Notes: generated by a model not told the origin, from the letters alone. Counted from the stretch's first letter, positions 11,587 to 18,652 are shown. The stretch: DNA of 29,957 bases from Flavobacteriaceae bacterium UBA3478 (GCA_002381155.1 DFQX01000071.1:658-30614), one strand, 5' to 3'. Numbers and translations: made by a program.

Positions 11587-11659
11587 CACGGGAGGAGAGA
11601 CTCGAACTCCCGACACCTGGTTTTGGAGACCAGTGCTCTACCAACTGAGCTACACCCGT
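11587..11659 (-). tRNA. tRNA-Trp (anticodon CCA)
   Basis: A 73-base cloverleaf. The anticodon stem CTGGT/ACCAG encloses the loop CTCCAAA, which gives anticodon CCA. The D arm is standard and the T loop is TTCGAGT. The discriminator is G and the 3' CCA is not encoded (CAA follows). As I fold it, acceptor pair 6-67 is a U-U mismatch. The gene lies between tuf and secE, so it is probably cut out of a shared transcript. Confidence 0.96.
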
Positions 11660-11661
11660 TT

Positions 11662-11710
11662 GTATGTACACTAAAAGGTATCCTTAATCAGGACACCCTT
11701 TAGCGCATAC
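11662..11710 (-). promoter_or_regulatory. Long hairpin between tuf and tRNA-Trp
   Basis: An inverted repeat with arms 11671-11683 and 11691-11703 and a 7-base loop. On the minus-strand RNA it forms 13 consecutive pairs, two of them G-U, and a weaker outer extension reaches GTATG/CATAC at 11662-11666 and 11706-11710. The G-U pairs would be A/C mismatches on the plus strand, so the structure belongs to the tuf transcript. No U-run follows, which favours a processing hairpin over a terminator. Confidence 0.6.
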
Positions 11711-11728
11711 ACTATTGTAAACTAGAGC

Positions 11729-12916
11729 TTAGTCTAGAATTTCAGTTACCTGTCCTGCACCTACAGTTCTACCACCTTCACGGATAGCAAAACGTAGACC
11801 AACGCTAAGTGCGATTGGCTGGATTAGATCAACAGTAATAGTAAGGTTATCACCTGGCATTACCATCTCAACACCATCAGGAAGGTTGATGTTACCTGTT
11901 ACGTCAGTTGTACGAACGTAGAACTGTGGACGGTAGTTGTTGTGGAATGGAGTGTGACGTCCACCTTCTTCTTTTTTAAGGATATAAACCTCAGCTTTGA
12001 ATTTCGCGTGTGGCTTAACTGAAGCAGGCTTACAGATTACCATACCTCGCTTGATATCAGATTTCTCAATACCACGAAGTAGTAAACCTACGTTATCACC
12101 AGCTTCTCCACGATCTAGGATCTTACGGAACATCTCTACCCCAGTGATTGTTGAAGTAAGTTTTTCAGCTCCCATACCGATGATCTCTACAGGGTCTCCA
12201 GTGTTAGCAACACCAGTTTCGATACGACCTGTAGCAACAGTACCACGACCTGTAATTGTAAATACGTCTTCGATAGGCATTAGGAATGGCTTATCTACGT
12301 CACGAGCAGGAAGTTCAATCCAGTTATCTACAGCTTCCATAAGCTCCATAACTGTATCTACCCATTTTTGCTCGCCGTTAAGAGCACCTAGTGCAGAACC
12401 CATGATAACAGGTCCATTGTCACCATCGTACTCATAGAATGATAAAAGCTCACGAACCTCCATCTCAACTAGCTCAAGTAGCTCTTCGTCATCAACCATA
12501 TCCACTTTGTTCATGAATACAACGATACGAGGAATACCTACCTGACGACCAAGAAGGATGTGCTCACGAGTTTGTGGCATAGGACCATCAGTAGCAGCTA
12601 CTACTAAGATCGCACCGTCCATCTGTGCAGCACCAGTTACCATGTTCTTTACGTAATCCGCGTGACCTGGACAGTCAACGTGAGCATAGTGACGGTTTGC
12701 AGTAGAATACTCTACGTGTGAAGTGTTAATAGTAATACCACGTTCTTTCTCTTCAGGAGCGTTGTCGATCGAGTCGAAGGTACGCATCTCAGATAAACCT
12801 GCATTCGCAAGTACAGTGGTGATCGCTGCAGTAAGAGTAGTCTTACCGTGGTCTACGTGCCCAATAGTACCAATGTTAAGGTGGGGTTTCGACCGGTCAA
12901 ATGTTTCCTTTGCCAT
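11729..12916 (-). CDS. tuf: Elongation factor Tu
   Basis: The GTPase that delivers aminoacyl-tRNA to the ribosome. G-domain motifs are complete: GHVDHGKT at residues 19-26 (P-loop), DCPGH around residue 80 (switch II, with the catalytic histidine) and NKVD around residue 137. Domains II and III follow ([28 protein letters not shown] at the C-terminus). The 395 residues match the standard length. It lies downstream of four tRNA genes, exactly as tufB does in E. coli. The start has no Shine-Dalgarno sequence despite very high expected expression, which is typical of Bacteroidota. Confidence 0.99.
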   Translation of the reverse strand: MAKETFDRSKPHLNIGTIGHVDHGKTTLTAAITTVLANAGLSEMRTFDSIDNAPEEKERGITINTSHVEYSTANRHYAHVDCPGHADYVKNMVTGAAQMDGAILVVAATDGPMPQTREHILLGRQVGIPRIVVFMNKVDMVDDEELLELVEMEVRELLSFYEYDGDNGPVIMGSALGALNGEQKWVDTVMELMEAVDNWIELPARDVDKPFLMPIEDVFTITGRGTVATGRIETGVANTGDPVEIIGMGAEKLTSTITGVEMFRKILDRGEAGDNVGLLLRGIEKSDIKRGMVICKPASVKPHAKFKAEVYILKKEEGGRHTPFHNNYRPQFYVRTTDVTGNINLPDGVEMVMPGDNLTITVDLIQPIALSVGLRFAIREGGRTVGAGQVTEILD

Positions 12917-13015
12917 TGTTAATGAATTTAATCTTAGTTTATATTAGTGTATAATCTTAAAAAAACACATACCCTCCTTTAGGGAGCGCAGTGCTGTAAT
13001 TAATTCTTTTCTTTG

Positions 13016-13087
13016 AGCCAATGACGGGATTTGAACCCGTGACCTCTTCCTTACCAAGGAAACGCTCTACCCCTGAGCTACACCGGC
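13016..13087 (-). tRNA. tRNA-Thr (anticodon GGT)
   Basis: A 72-base cloverleaf: acceptor GCCGGTG/CATTGGC, anticodon loop TTGGTAA giving GGT, T arm ACGGG/CCCGT with loop TTCAAAT. The 3' CCA is not encoded. It is the last tRNA before tuf and corresponds by position and anticodon to E. coli thrT. Confidence 0.96.
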
Positions 13088-13136
13088 CTAATGTTTCCTT
13101 CTAAGCAAGAGCATTGAAACTCTTTGTAATATTTTG

Positions 13137-13209
13137 AGCGGGAGACCGGGTTCGAACCGGCGACATTCAGCTTGGAAGGCTGACGCTCTACCAACTGAGC
13201 TACTCCCGC
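13137..13209 (-). tRNA. tRNA-Gly (anticodon TCC)
   Basis: A 73-base cloverleaf: acceptor GCGGGAG/CTCCCGC, anticodon stem TCAGC/GCTGA around CTTCCAA giving TCC, discriminator U. The 3' CCA is not encoded. It is the counterpart of E. coli glyT in the tRNA-tuf cluster. Confidence 0.96.
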
Positions 13210-13250
13210 ATTTCGTCTACATTAGACGTATATTTCATTACTTCAATTTG

Positions 13251-13333
13251 TGGGGAGAGCAGGATTCGAACCTGCGAAGGTAAAAACCAACAGATTTACA
13301 GTCTGTCCTCGTTGGCCGCTTGAGTATCTCCCC
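13251..13333 (-). tRNA. tRNA-Tyr (anticodon GTA)
   Basis: An 83-base class II tRNA with a long variable arm. Acceptor GGGGAGA/TCTCCCC, anticodon loop CTGTAAA giving GTA, T loop TTCGAAT, discriminator A. The 3' CCA is not encoded. It is the counterpart of E. coli tyrU. Confidence 0.96.
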
Positions 13334-13369
13334 GGCACTTTTGGGATCACTCCCCCTTTTTGTTATTGG

Positions 13370-13443
13370 AGCCGGTGGAGGGACTCGAACCCACGACCTG
13401 CTGATTACAAATCAGCTGCTCTAGCCAGCTGAGCTACACCGGC
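13370..13443 (-). tRNA. tRNA-Thr (anticodon TGT)
   Basis: A 74-base cloverleaf: acceptor GCCGGTG/CACCGGC, anticodon stem GCTGA/TCAGC around TTTGTAA giving TGT. It is the only tRNA of the five with an encoded 3' CCA (13367-13369). It is the first tRNA of the tuf operon and the counterpart of E. coli thrU. A U-U mismatch appears at position 50-64 of the T stem. Confidence 0.96.
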
Positions 13444-13463
13444 GTCAAACGCCTTTTTCCAAC

Positions 13464-13492
13464 AAAAAAAAGTCCGCTATTTCTAACGGACT
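13464..13492 (-). terminator. Intrinsic terminator downstream of hpf
   Basis: On the minus strand, AGTCCG (13492-13487) pairs with CGGACT (13476-13471) around a 10-base loop and is followed by a run of seven to eight T. It lies 56 bases after the hpf stop and 21 bases before tRNA-Thr(TGT), so it closes the xerC-hpf side. Confidence 0.85.
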
Positions 13493-13493
13493 G

Positions 13494-13524
13494 CAAATGT
13501 AGAGAATATTTTTTTTTATCAAAA
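13494..13524 (-). promoter_or_regulatory. Promoter of the tRNA-tuf operon
   Basis: On the minus strand, TTTTG (13524-13520), an 18-base spacer and TACATTTG (13501-13494) match the Bacteroidota -33/-7 consensus TTG...TAnnTTTG, the only pair in the window where both boxes are this good. Transcription should begin around 13490-13487, inside the 5' arm of the hpf terminator. Confidence 0.75.
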
Positions 13525-13547
13525 CAAATTCTAACAAATTTCTATCG

Positions 13548-13844
13548 TCAAAAACCTCTGATTTGCTTTTTCTTTTTGACCATGCGTTCAAGAGCATGAA
13601 CTCCTTGGTCTGCAGACTGCTCAAAGGTCCTAGCAAACTTCCTTACCAGCAACTTCCCTTTAGGAACTACTAACTTAATCTCTGTTAGTTTGTTAGACTT
13701 TTGTTTCGTGTTTTCAACCTTTAAAAAAACCTCAGCCTCAAGAATACGACCATAGAATCGCTCGAGCTTCTCAAGTCTTTTGTCAATAAAGGTTTTGAGC
13801 TTTGCATCAGCTTTAAAGTTGACGGCATGAAATTGTACAACCAT
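13548..13844 (-). CDS. hpf: Ribosome hibernation promoting factor, short HPF/RaiA type
   Basis: A 98-residue protein of the short HPF/RaiA fold, which binds the 30S decoding region and inactivates ribosomes in stationary phase. Family features are the N-terminal strand VVQFHAVNFKAD, a helix rich in Lys/Arg/Glu (LKTFIDKRLEKLERFYG) and the basic C-terminal helix ALERMVKKKKQ. There is no long-HPF dimerisation domain, so it should act with a separate partner or alone. It follows xerC by 33 bases, a spacer containing a short GGGG-UUCG-CCCC hairpin, and is closed by a terminator. Confidence 0.9.
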   Translation of the reverse strand: MVVQFHAVNFKADAKLKTFIDKRLEKLERFYGRILEAEVFLKVENTKQKSNKLTEIKLVVPKGKLLVRKFARTFEQSADQGVHALERMVKKKKQIRGF

Positions 13845-13858
13845 AAGTTTGACTTTTT

Positions 13859-13870
13859 GGGGCGAACCCC
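13859..13870 (-). repeat. Small UUCG-loop hairpin between xerC and hpf
   Basis: GGGG-TTCG-CCCC on the minus strand, a 4-pair stem with a stable UUCG tetraloop, 15 bases upstream of the hpf ATG. No U-run follows on this strand. It may mark the 5' edge of hpf mRNA or be a processing remnant. Confidence 0.4.
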
Positions 13871-13877
13871 GTTTTAC

Positions 13878-14792
13878 TTATGAAGAAGATTGATTACCGC
13901 GCGGATGCGAAGACTGATAAATCATTTTTAGCTCCTCAATACTGCTATGGGTATAAACCTGGGTGGCAGCCAAACTACTATGGCCTAACAACTCCTTAAC
14001 GGTATTCAGGTCAGCTCCGCGATTTAACAAATGCGTCGCAAACGTGTGTCGAATCATATGCGGACTCTTCTTCTGCTTAACCGACACACCTTCAAGGTAA
14101 TCATTTATCTTACGGTATACAAATTTCGGATACAGTTCTTGTCCTCTATCCGTTACCAGCAATGAAGAAAAAGTAGAGGTCTTAAACTTTACTCTTCTCT
14201 TCTCAACATACTCTTTTATTAAACCAACCGTTGAGCACAGTAATGGAAGTAATCGCTCCTTTCCACCTTTACCATAAATTTTAACCGTACGTGCACTAGT
14301 ATCCAAATCTCGGTCTCTGATACCAATAAGTTCACTCCGACGAACTCCTAGGGTGTAAAGCAGTTCAATAATTAATCGATCTCTCAACTTTTCGAAAGTA
14401 TCCGAATCACTAGAATGATTAAAATGATTAAATAAATTTTGAATCTCATCCTCAGAAAAGGGAACCGAAACCTTTTTAGGTTGCTTTAGAGCCTTATGAT
14501 TACCAAGCGGGTGACTGTCAATTACAGATTTGCTTAAGAAATAAGAATAAAATCGACGAAGCGCACTTACCTTTCTGTTGATGGTTCGAGGATTGAGATC
14601 TTGACTGCTCAAATAGACGATAAAATTTCGCAACAAGGAATAGTCGAGCTCAGTTAGTCTCGAAAACTGTTCTACCGTCAACTCAAAATACTCGAAGGCT
14701 TGAGAAAGATCAGAATAGTACGAAGTATAGGTATGCTGAGAATATTTCTTCTCCAGCTTTAGGAAATTCACAAAGTCTTCGATTTCGTACAT
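13878..14792 (-). CDS. xerC: Tyrosine recombinase XerC
   Basis: A site-specific recombinase that resolves chromosome dimers at dif with its partner XerD. An N-terminal SAM-like core-binding domain (about 1-90) precedes the catalytic domain. The catalytic set is complete: R151 (GVRRSE), K175 (GKGGKER), H245 and R248 (HMIRH), H271 (LGHSS) and nucleophile Y280 (TQVYTH). The 304 residues are standard, and the rpsU-xerC-hpf neighbourhood, with no phage genes or att repeats, supports a chromosomal Xer protein over an integrase. It lies downstream of the rpsU terminator with no clear promoter of its own. XerC versus XerD is judged from context. Confidence 0.92.
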   Translation of the reverse strand: MYEIEDFVNFLKLEKKYSQHTYTSYYSDLSQAFEYFELTVEQFSRLTELDYSLLRNFIVYLSSQDLNPRTINRKVSALRRFYSYFLSKSVIDSHPLGNHKALKQPKKVSVPFSEDEIQNLFNHFNHSSDSDTFEKLRDRLIIELLYTLGVRRSELIGIRDRDLDTSARTVKIYGKGGKERLLPLLCSTVGLIKEYVEKRRVKFKTSTFSSLLVTDRGQELYPKFVYRKINDYLEGVSVKQKKSPHMIRHTFATHLLNRGADLNTVKELLGHSSLAATQVYTHSSIEELKMIYQSSHPRGNQSSS

Positions 14793-14802
14793 AACCTTGA
14801 AA

Positions 14803-14830
14803 ATAAAAAAAGCCTGCTAATGCAGGCTTT
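14803..14830 (-). terminator. Intrinsic terminator downstream of rpsU
   Basis: On the minus strand, AAAGCCTGC pairs with GCAGGCTTT around a 4-base loop (arms 14822-14830 and 14809-14817), followed by a T-rich tail. The stem is flanked by A/T on both sides, so it could work in both directions. It separates rpsU from xerC. Confidence 0.85.
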
Positions 14831-14851
14831 ATTATTCTAAAATTCTTTGGA

Positions 14852-15046
14852 CTATAGCGCTTCTTGGTCGCGTAATCCTTGAATGTACTGAGCTTTTTGT
14901 AACTGCTCGCGCATACGTACCGATTTCTTAACGAACTGCTGACGGCTTCTTAGCTGACGCATGGTACCTGTTTTATCGAATTTACGCTTAAAACGCTTTA
15001 GCGCTCTGTCGATATTTTCACCTTCTTTTACTGGAATAATTAGCAT
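14852..15046 (-). CDS. rpsU: 30S ribosomal protein bS21
   Basis: A small basic ribosomal protein near the 3' end of 16S rRNA. I use the ATG at 15046 (MLIIPVKEGENIDRALKRFK), giving 64 residues, the normal length; the frame open to 15067 would translate the SD itself. The start has AAAGGAGGTG 8 bases upstream, unlike every other gene here. Own promoter box at 15077-15084, own terminator at 14803-14830, so it is a single-gene unit. In Flavobacterium ribosomes bS21 helps hide the anti-SD of 16S rRNA, and an SD on rpsU mRNA fits autoregulation. Confidence 0.97.
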   Translation of the reverse strand: MLIIPVKEGENIDRALKRFKRKFDKTGTMRQLRSRQQFVKKSVRMREQLQKAQYIQGLRDQEAL

Positions 15047-15054
15047 AATACTTG

Positions 15055-15064
15055 CACCTCCTTT
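15055..15064 (-). promoter_or_regulatory. Strong Shine-Dalgarno sequence of rpsU
   Basis: AAAGGAGGTG on the minus strand, 8 bases before the rpsU ATG, is a near-complete match to the 16S anti-SD. The upstream regions of rpoB, rpoC, rplK, rplA, rplL, nusG, tuf, trpE and the acyl-CoA dehydrogenase gene have nothing comparable. Confidence 0.9.
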
Positions 15065-15076
15065 CAATTACGGCTG

Positions 15077-15084
15077 CAAATATA
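15077..15084 (-). promoter_or_regulatory. -7 promoter element of rpsU
   Basis: TATATTTG on the minus strand matches TAnnTTTG. It sits 30 bases before the rpsU ATG, leaving a short 5' leader that contains the SD. No good -33 TTG is visible. Confidence 0.55.
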
Positions 15085-15103
15085 CGATTAAAGTCGAATG
15101 CCG

Positions 15104-16249
15104 CTAATCTTTAAGTATATTTTTTGCAATTACAACTTTCTGTATTTCAGTTGTTCCCTCTCCGATAGTACAAAGTTTTGCATCTCGATAGAATTTTTCT
15201 ACAGGGTAATCTTTAGTGTATCCATACCCACCATGAATTTGTATCGCCTCATTGGCAACACGAACACAAAGTTCTGAAGCGTACATCTTGCTCATGGCTG
15301 AATGCAATGTCATTTTTCGACCTTCATTCTTTAGATAGGCGGCTTTGTGCAAGAGCAATTCAGCCGCTTCAATTTCAGTAGCCATATCGGCCAGCTTGAA
15401 TGAAATTCCTTGAAAGCTCGATATCGGTTTACCAAATTGCTCGCGTTCTTTAGAATACTTCAAAGCGGCTTCATAGGCTCCTTTAGCAATACCTAAGGAC
15501 AAAGCTCCAATCGAGATTCGACCCCCATCAAGAATCTTCATCGATTGTATAAAACCCTCTCCTAATTCACCAAGGCGCTGATCATCACTAATTCTACAAT
15601 TATCGAAGATGATTTCTGCCGTTTCACTAGCTCGCATTCCTAACTTATCCTCTTTCTTACCACTGGTAAATCCTGGCATTCCTTTTTCTAAAATGAAAGC
15701 AGTCATTCCGCGATAATCTCCCTTTTCACCAGTTCGAGCAATAACCACAGCTATATCACCGCTTTTACCGTGAGTTATAAAATTCTTAGACCCGTTAAGC
15801 ACCCAATGGTCGCCATCTTTTACAGCGGTTGTATTCATGCCCCCTGCGTCAGATCCGGTATTGTGTTCTGTCAATCCCCAAGCTCCAATATGTTCACCTG
15901 AGGCTAACTTGGGCAAATAGCGCTTTTTCTGATCCTCACTTCCGAAAGAAAGAATGTGATTGGTGCACAGCGAATTATGTGCAGCAATAGATAAGCTAAT
16001 CGAAGGGTCTACTTTAGAAATTTCTTCGATTATCGCGATATACTCGTGATATCCTAACTCTGATCCACCGTAGGCTTCAGGTACCAAAATACCCATAAAC
16101 CCCATATTTCCTGCTTCACGTAGTACCTCAACCGGAAAGTACTGAGTTTCATCCCACTCTCTTACTTTATCGGTTAAGAACTGTTCTGCAAAATTACGAG
16201 CAGCGTCTGCAACCATCTGTTGTTCTTCTGTACGATCAAAATTCATCAT
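15104..16249 (-). CDS. Acyl-CoA dehydrogenase (short-chain/butyryl-CoA type)
   Basis: An FAD enzyme of fatty-acid or branched-chain amino-acid catabolism that introduces the 2,3-double bond of acyl-CoA and passes electrons to ETF. All three domains are present in 381 residues: an N-terminal helical domain, a middle beta domain (GAWGLTEHNTGSDAGG, flavin/substrate contacts) and a C-terminal helical domain with IQIHGGYGYTKDYPVEKFYR. The likely catalytic base is E364 in TIGEGTTEIQ. The start is MMNFDRTEEQ; either of the first two ATG codons could be used. A TATATTTG box lies 40 bases upstream, inside the end of the HhH gene. Chain-length specificity cannot be read from sequence. Confidence 0.93.
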   Translation of the reverse strand: MMNFDRTEEQQMVADAARNFAEQFLTDKVREWDETQYFPVEVLREAGNMGFMGILVPEAYGGSELGYHEYIAIIEEISKVDPSISLSIAAHNSLCTNHILSFGSEDQKKRYLPKLASGEHIGAWGLTEHNTGSDAGGMNTTAVKDGDHWVLNGSKNFITHGKSGDIAVVIARTGEKGDYRGMTAFILEKGMPGFTSGKKEDKLGMRASETAEIIFDNCRISDDQRLGELGEGFIQSMKILDGGRISIGALSLGIAKGAYEAALKYSKEREQFGKPISSFQGISFKLADMATEIEAAELLLHKAAYLKNEGRKMTLHSAMSKMYASELCVRVANEAIQIHGGYGYTKDYPVEKFYRDAKLCTIGEGTTEIQKVVIAKNILKD

Positions 16250-16279
16250 GAGCGAATACCTATATATATAGACGTTGTA

Positions 16280-16924
16280 TTAATAAGTCAAATATACGAG
16301 AAGCTTTTTATTTTTGTTTAACGTTTTAAGTAAAAGGTTAGTCACAAATTCTTTACTCCCCAAACCTTCTGGTCGATTTCTCAAACTGATTAACCACTCG
16401 ATTTCTGACGCGCTAAGATAGGGCAATGTACTGAGTTCTTCCTCAGAAGCTAATCTGATATTCATAGGAATTATAGTGTCTGACTTTATCTCAAAAGCCT
16501 CTTTAATTCGATCTACAACGATAGAATCTAAACCATATACCCGGTACAATTGATTGATATCAGAGTACCCATTTAAAGAATAACCGTAGTTTATGATCCG
16601 CTCAGATAAGACCGGACCAACACCTCGAATCTTTTTTAGATCTGTTGCTAATGCCTTGTTAAGGTTTCGCTTGTAGATTGGCTTGTTTAGGGTAGTTATT
16701 TTGTCAGTACTAGAGGCAAGTAAAACGTTCTCTAATCGAGATCTATCCATAACCTTTTTCTGCTCAGAACTGACCTCAAACCTCTCTGGGTTAAAAATAA
16801 CTCGTTGATAACCCTCTGTAAGCAGAGAATGAAGAGACTTAATTACGCATAAAACAAGCAGTAAAAAAAGAACCCCTTTTCGTTCTTCATTAGAGATACG
16901 AAAAGGGGTTCGTTTCGGTTTCAA
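16280..16924 (-). CDS. Membrane-anchored helix-hairpin-helix protein (ComEA-like)
   Basis: A 214-residue protein with one N-terminal membrane segment (about residues 17-36) and helix-hairpin-helix motifs: LKKIRGVGPVLSERIINYG around 95-113, and a second, degenerate copy toward the C-terminus (LASEEELSTLPYLSASEIEW). Such motifs bind DNA without sequence specificity; ComEA proteins do this during DNA uptake, but no competence neighbour is present and the function is unproven. It starts 5 bases after the symporter stop. A perfect intrinsic terminator lies inside codons 5-21, so its expression from the symporter promoter should be limited. The next ATG, near residue 59, would lose the membrane anchor. 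Confidence 0.75.
   Translation of the reverse strand: MKPKRTPFRISNEERKGVLFLLLVLCVIKSLHSLLTEGYQRVIFNPERFEVSSEQKKVMDRSRLENVLLASSTDKITTLNKPIYKRNLNKALATDLKKIRGVGPVLSERIINYGYSLNGYSDINQLYRVYGLDSIVVDRIKEAFEIKSDTIIPMNIRLASEEELSTLPYLSASEIEWLISLRNRPEGLGSKEFVTNLLLKTLNKNKKLLVYLTY
16289..16296 (-). promoter_or_regulatory. -7 promoter element of the acyl-CoA dehydrogenase gene
   Basis: TATATTTG on the minus strand, 40 bases before the ATG and within the last codons of the HhH gene. The -33 region is not recognisable. Confidence 0.45.
16863..16911 (-). terminator. Intrinsic terminator of the AGCS symporter gene, inside the next gene
   Basis: On the minus strand, a perfect 13-pair stem (16911-16899 with 16882-16870) has a 16-base loop and is followed at once by seven T (16869-16863). 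It begins 19 bases after the symporter stop and falls within codons 5-21 of the HhH gene. Confidence 0.85.
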
Positions 16925-16929
16925 TGAGT

Positions 16930-18528
16930 TTAACTCTTTATCGCCTTTAGATAGCGTTTCAATTGTTGTTTTACCTCAGGGAACAAGAAGTATAATCCTA
17001 CCATATTAGGGAACACCATTGCAAAAATCATCGCATCTGAGAAGGCCCAAATCGAATCCATACTTGCCGCAGCACCAATAATGATAAATACAAGGAATAA
17101 GAATTTATAGGTTAAATCCATTACCTGGCCTCTTCCGAATAGAAATTTCCATGATTGAAGACCATAGTATGACCATGAAATCATCGTAGAAACTGCAAAT
17201 AAAACTACTGCGATAGTAAGGAAAACGTTAGAGTAAGGAATGTAATTAGCAAATGCTTTAGAGGTAATTCCCGCACCTTCGTAGGGCATACCATCAATTA
17301 AAACAACACCCGAACCATCACCTCCGTAATCAAAAATACCACCCATGTTGTAAATAACAATAACTAGTGCTGTCATCGTACAGATTAGAACCGTATCGAT
17401 AAATGGTTCTAACAGCGCTACTAGACCTTCTGAAGCCGAGTATTTAGTCTTAACCGCAGAGTGAGCAATCGAAGCTGAACCCGCACCTGCTTCATTAGAG
17501 AAGGCCGCGCGTCTAAATCCAATCAAAAGAACACCAATAACTCCTCCAACTCCAATAGCCTTCGGCTGAAAAGCCTCCGTTATAATTTGAGAAATCGCAT
17601 CATCTACAAGAGCAAAGTTCGAGCCGATGATATAAAGACAGGCCAGAATATACATCCCAGCCATTAGGGGTACTACCTTTTCAGTTACCGAAGCGATTCG
17701 TTTGATACCACCAATAATGATTATACCAACCACTGCAGCAATCACTATACCAATAATAGTACCTGCCATAGTGCTGTCTAATCCAAATAATTCTTTGATG
17801 ACGATGGTTGCCTGGTTCGATTGAGCAGCATTACCTCCACCAAAAGATCCACCAATACAGAATAAAGCAAAAAAGGCCGCAACCACTTTACCAAGTTTAG
17901 CGAAACCTTTGTTCGACAAACCTTTCTTTAAAAAATACATAGGCCCACCGTAAACAGTTCCGTTTTCATCCACATCACGATATTGAATACCTAAGGTACA
18001 TTCCACAAACTTGGTAGACATACCTAACAGACCGCAAATGATCATCCAAAAAGTGGCGCCAGGACCTCCGAGAGCAATTGCTAAAGCTACCCCAGCAATA
18101 TTACCATTACCTACCGTCCCTGAAACCGCCGTGGCTAATGCTTGAAAGTGACTAACCTCCCCTTCTTGACTCTCATCTCTGATTGTACCCGTAACATCAC
18201 CATCGACAATATTTACTTCAGACTTTTCTGCTCCGTGACCCTCAGTTTCTAATTCATCGTACTTTCCACGAACTACGTTAATTGCCGTACCGAAATATCT
18301 AATATTGGGAAAACCGAAATAAAGGGTAAAAAATAGCGCACTACCTACAAGCAGAATGAGCACGAAAGGAGTGCCTAATACTTCAAAAAAGACCAGGTTA
18401 GTGACGAAGTCAGAGAAAGGCTTAAAGGCTTCGTCAATGCGACGATCTAAACCTTTTTCCTGAGCGCTTAATGCACTACTACTCAACACAAAAAACATAA
18501 AAGCTAGCAGTCGAAGAGAACGAACCAT
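16930..18528 (-). CDS. Sodium:alanine/glycine symporter (AGCS family)
   Basis: An inner-membrane carrier that imports alanine, glycine or a related amino acid with Na+. I start at the ATG at 18528 (MVRSLRLLAFMFFVLSS), giving 532 residues; the frame also opens 9 codons earlier at a GTG. The N-terminus resembles a cleavable signal (ALSAQ). About ten membrane segments follow. The family signature is GNGNIAGVALAIALGGPGATFWM, joined by FRRAAFSNEAGAGSASIAH. A 124-base upstream region has a 9-pair inverted repeat but no clear promoter box. Its terminator overlaps the following HhH gene. Confidence 0.93.
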   Translation of the reverse strand: MVRSLRLLAFMFFVLSSSALSAQEKGLDRRIDEAFKPFSDFVTNLVFFEVLGTPFVLILLVGSALFFTLYFGFPNIRYFGTAINVVRGKYDELETEGHGAEKSEVNIVDGDVTGTIRDESQEGEVSHFQALATAVSGTVGNGNIAGVALAIALGGPGATFWMIICGLLGMSTKFVECTLGIQYRDVDENGTVYGGPMYFLKKGLSNKGFAKLGKVVAAFFALFCIGGSFGGGNAAQSNQATIVIKELFGLDSTMAGTIIGIVIAAVVGIIIIGGIKRIASVTEKVVPLMAGMYILACLYIIGSNFALVDDAISQIITEAFQPKAIGVGGVIGVLLIGFRRAAFSNEAGAGSASIAHSAVKTKYSASEGLVALLEPFIDTVLICTMTALVIVIYNMGGIFDYGGDGSGVVLIDGMPYEGAGITSKAFANYIPYSNVFLTIAVVLFAVSTMISWSYYGLQSWKFLFGRGQVMDLTYKFLFLVFIIIGAAASMDSIWAFSDAMIFAMVFPNMVGLYFLFPEVKQQLKRYLKAIKS

Positions 18529-18566
18529 AAAATTTCTTTGGATTTTTAAATTCACAAAGCGCTCAA

Positions 18567-18594
18567 GTTGCTAAAAAATTTACGATTTAGCAAC
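18567..18594. repeat. Inverted repeat upstream of the AGCS symporter gene
   Basis: GTTGCTAAA (18567-18575) and TTTAGCAAC (18586-18594) form a perfect 9-base inverted repeat with a 10-base spacer, 39 bases before the chosen symporter ATG. No T-run follows on either strand, so a terminator is unlikely; an operator or 5'-leader hairpin is possible. Confidence 0.45.
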
Positions 18595-18652
18595 GAAAGC
18601 TTTAAAAAACAAAGAAAGAAAATAGCACTGCAATTTGTGTTCAGTTTCGCCC

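Noticed and set aside
11545..11616. N-terminal extension of secE
   Set aside because: It reads the tRNA-Trp T arm and acceptor as protein; the ATG at 11544 matches SecE starts.
12961..12995. Possible hairpin CTCCCTAAAGGAGGG with a T-run upstream of tuf
   Set aside because: Only about 4 pairs form and it would stop the tRNA-tuf transcript before tuf; too weak to call a terminator.
13250..13432. A 60-codon plus-strand frame across the tRNA cluster (AGFEPAKVKT, RWRDSNPRPADYKSAALAS)
   Set aside because: It is translated antisense tRNA sequence, a well-known false gene pattern; tRNA-Tyr and tRNA-Thr account for these bases.
13878..14792. Tyrosine recombinase as part of an integrative element
   Set aside because: It is flanked by rpsU and hpf, with no phage or transfer genes and no att-like repeats at the tRNA genes; it fits chromosomal XerC.
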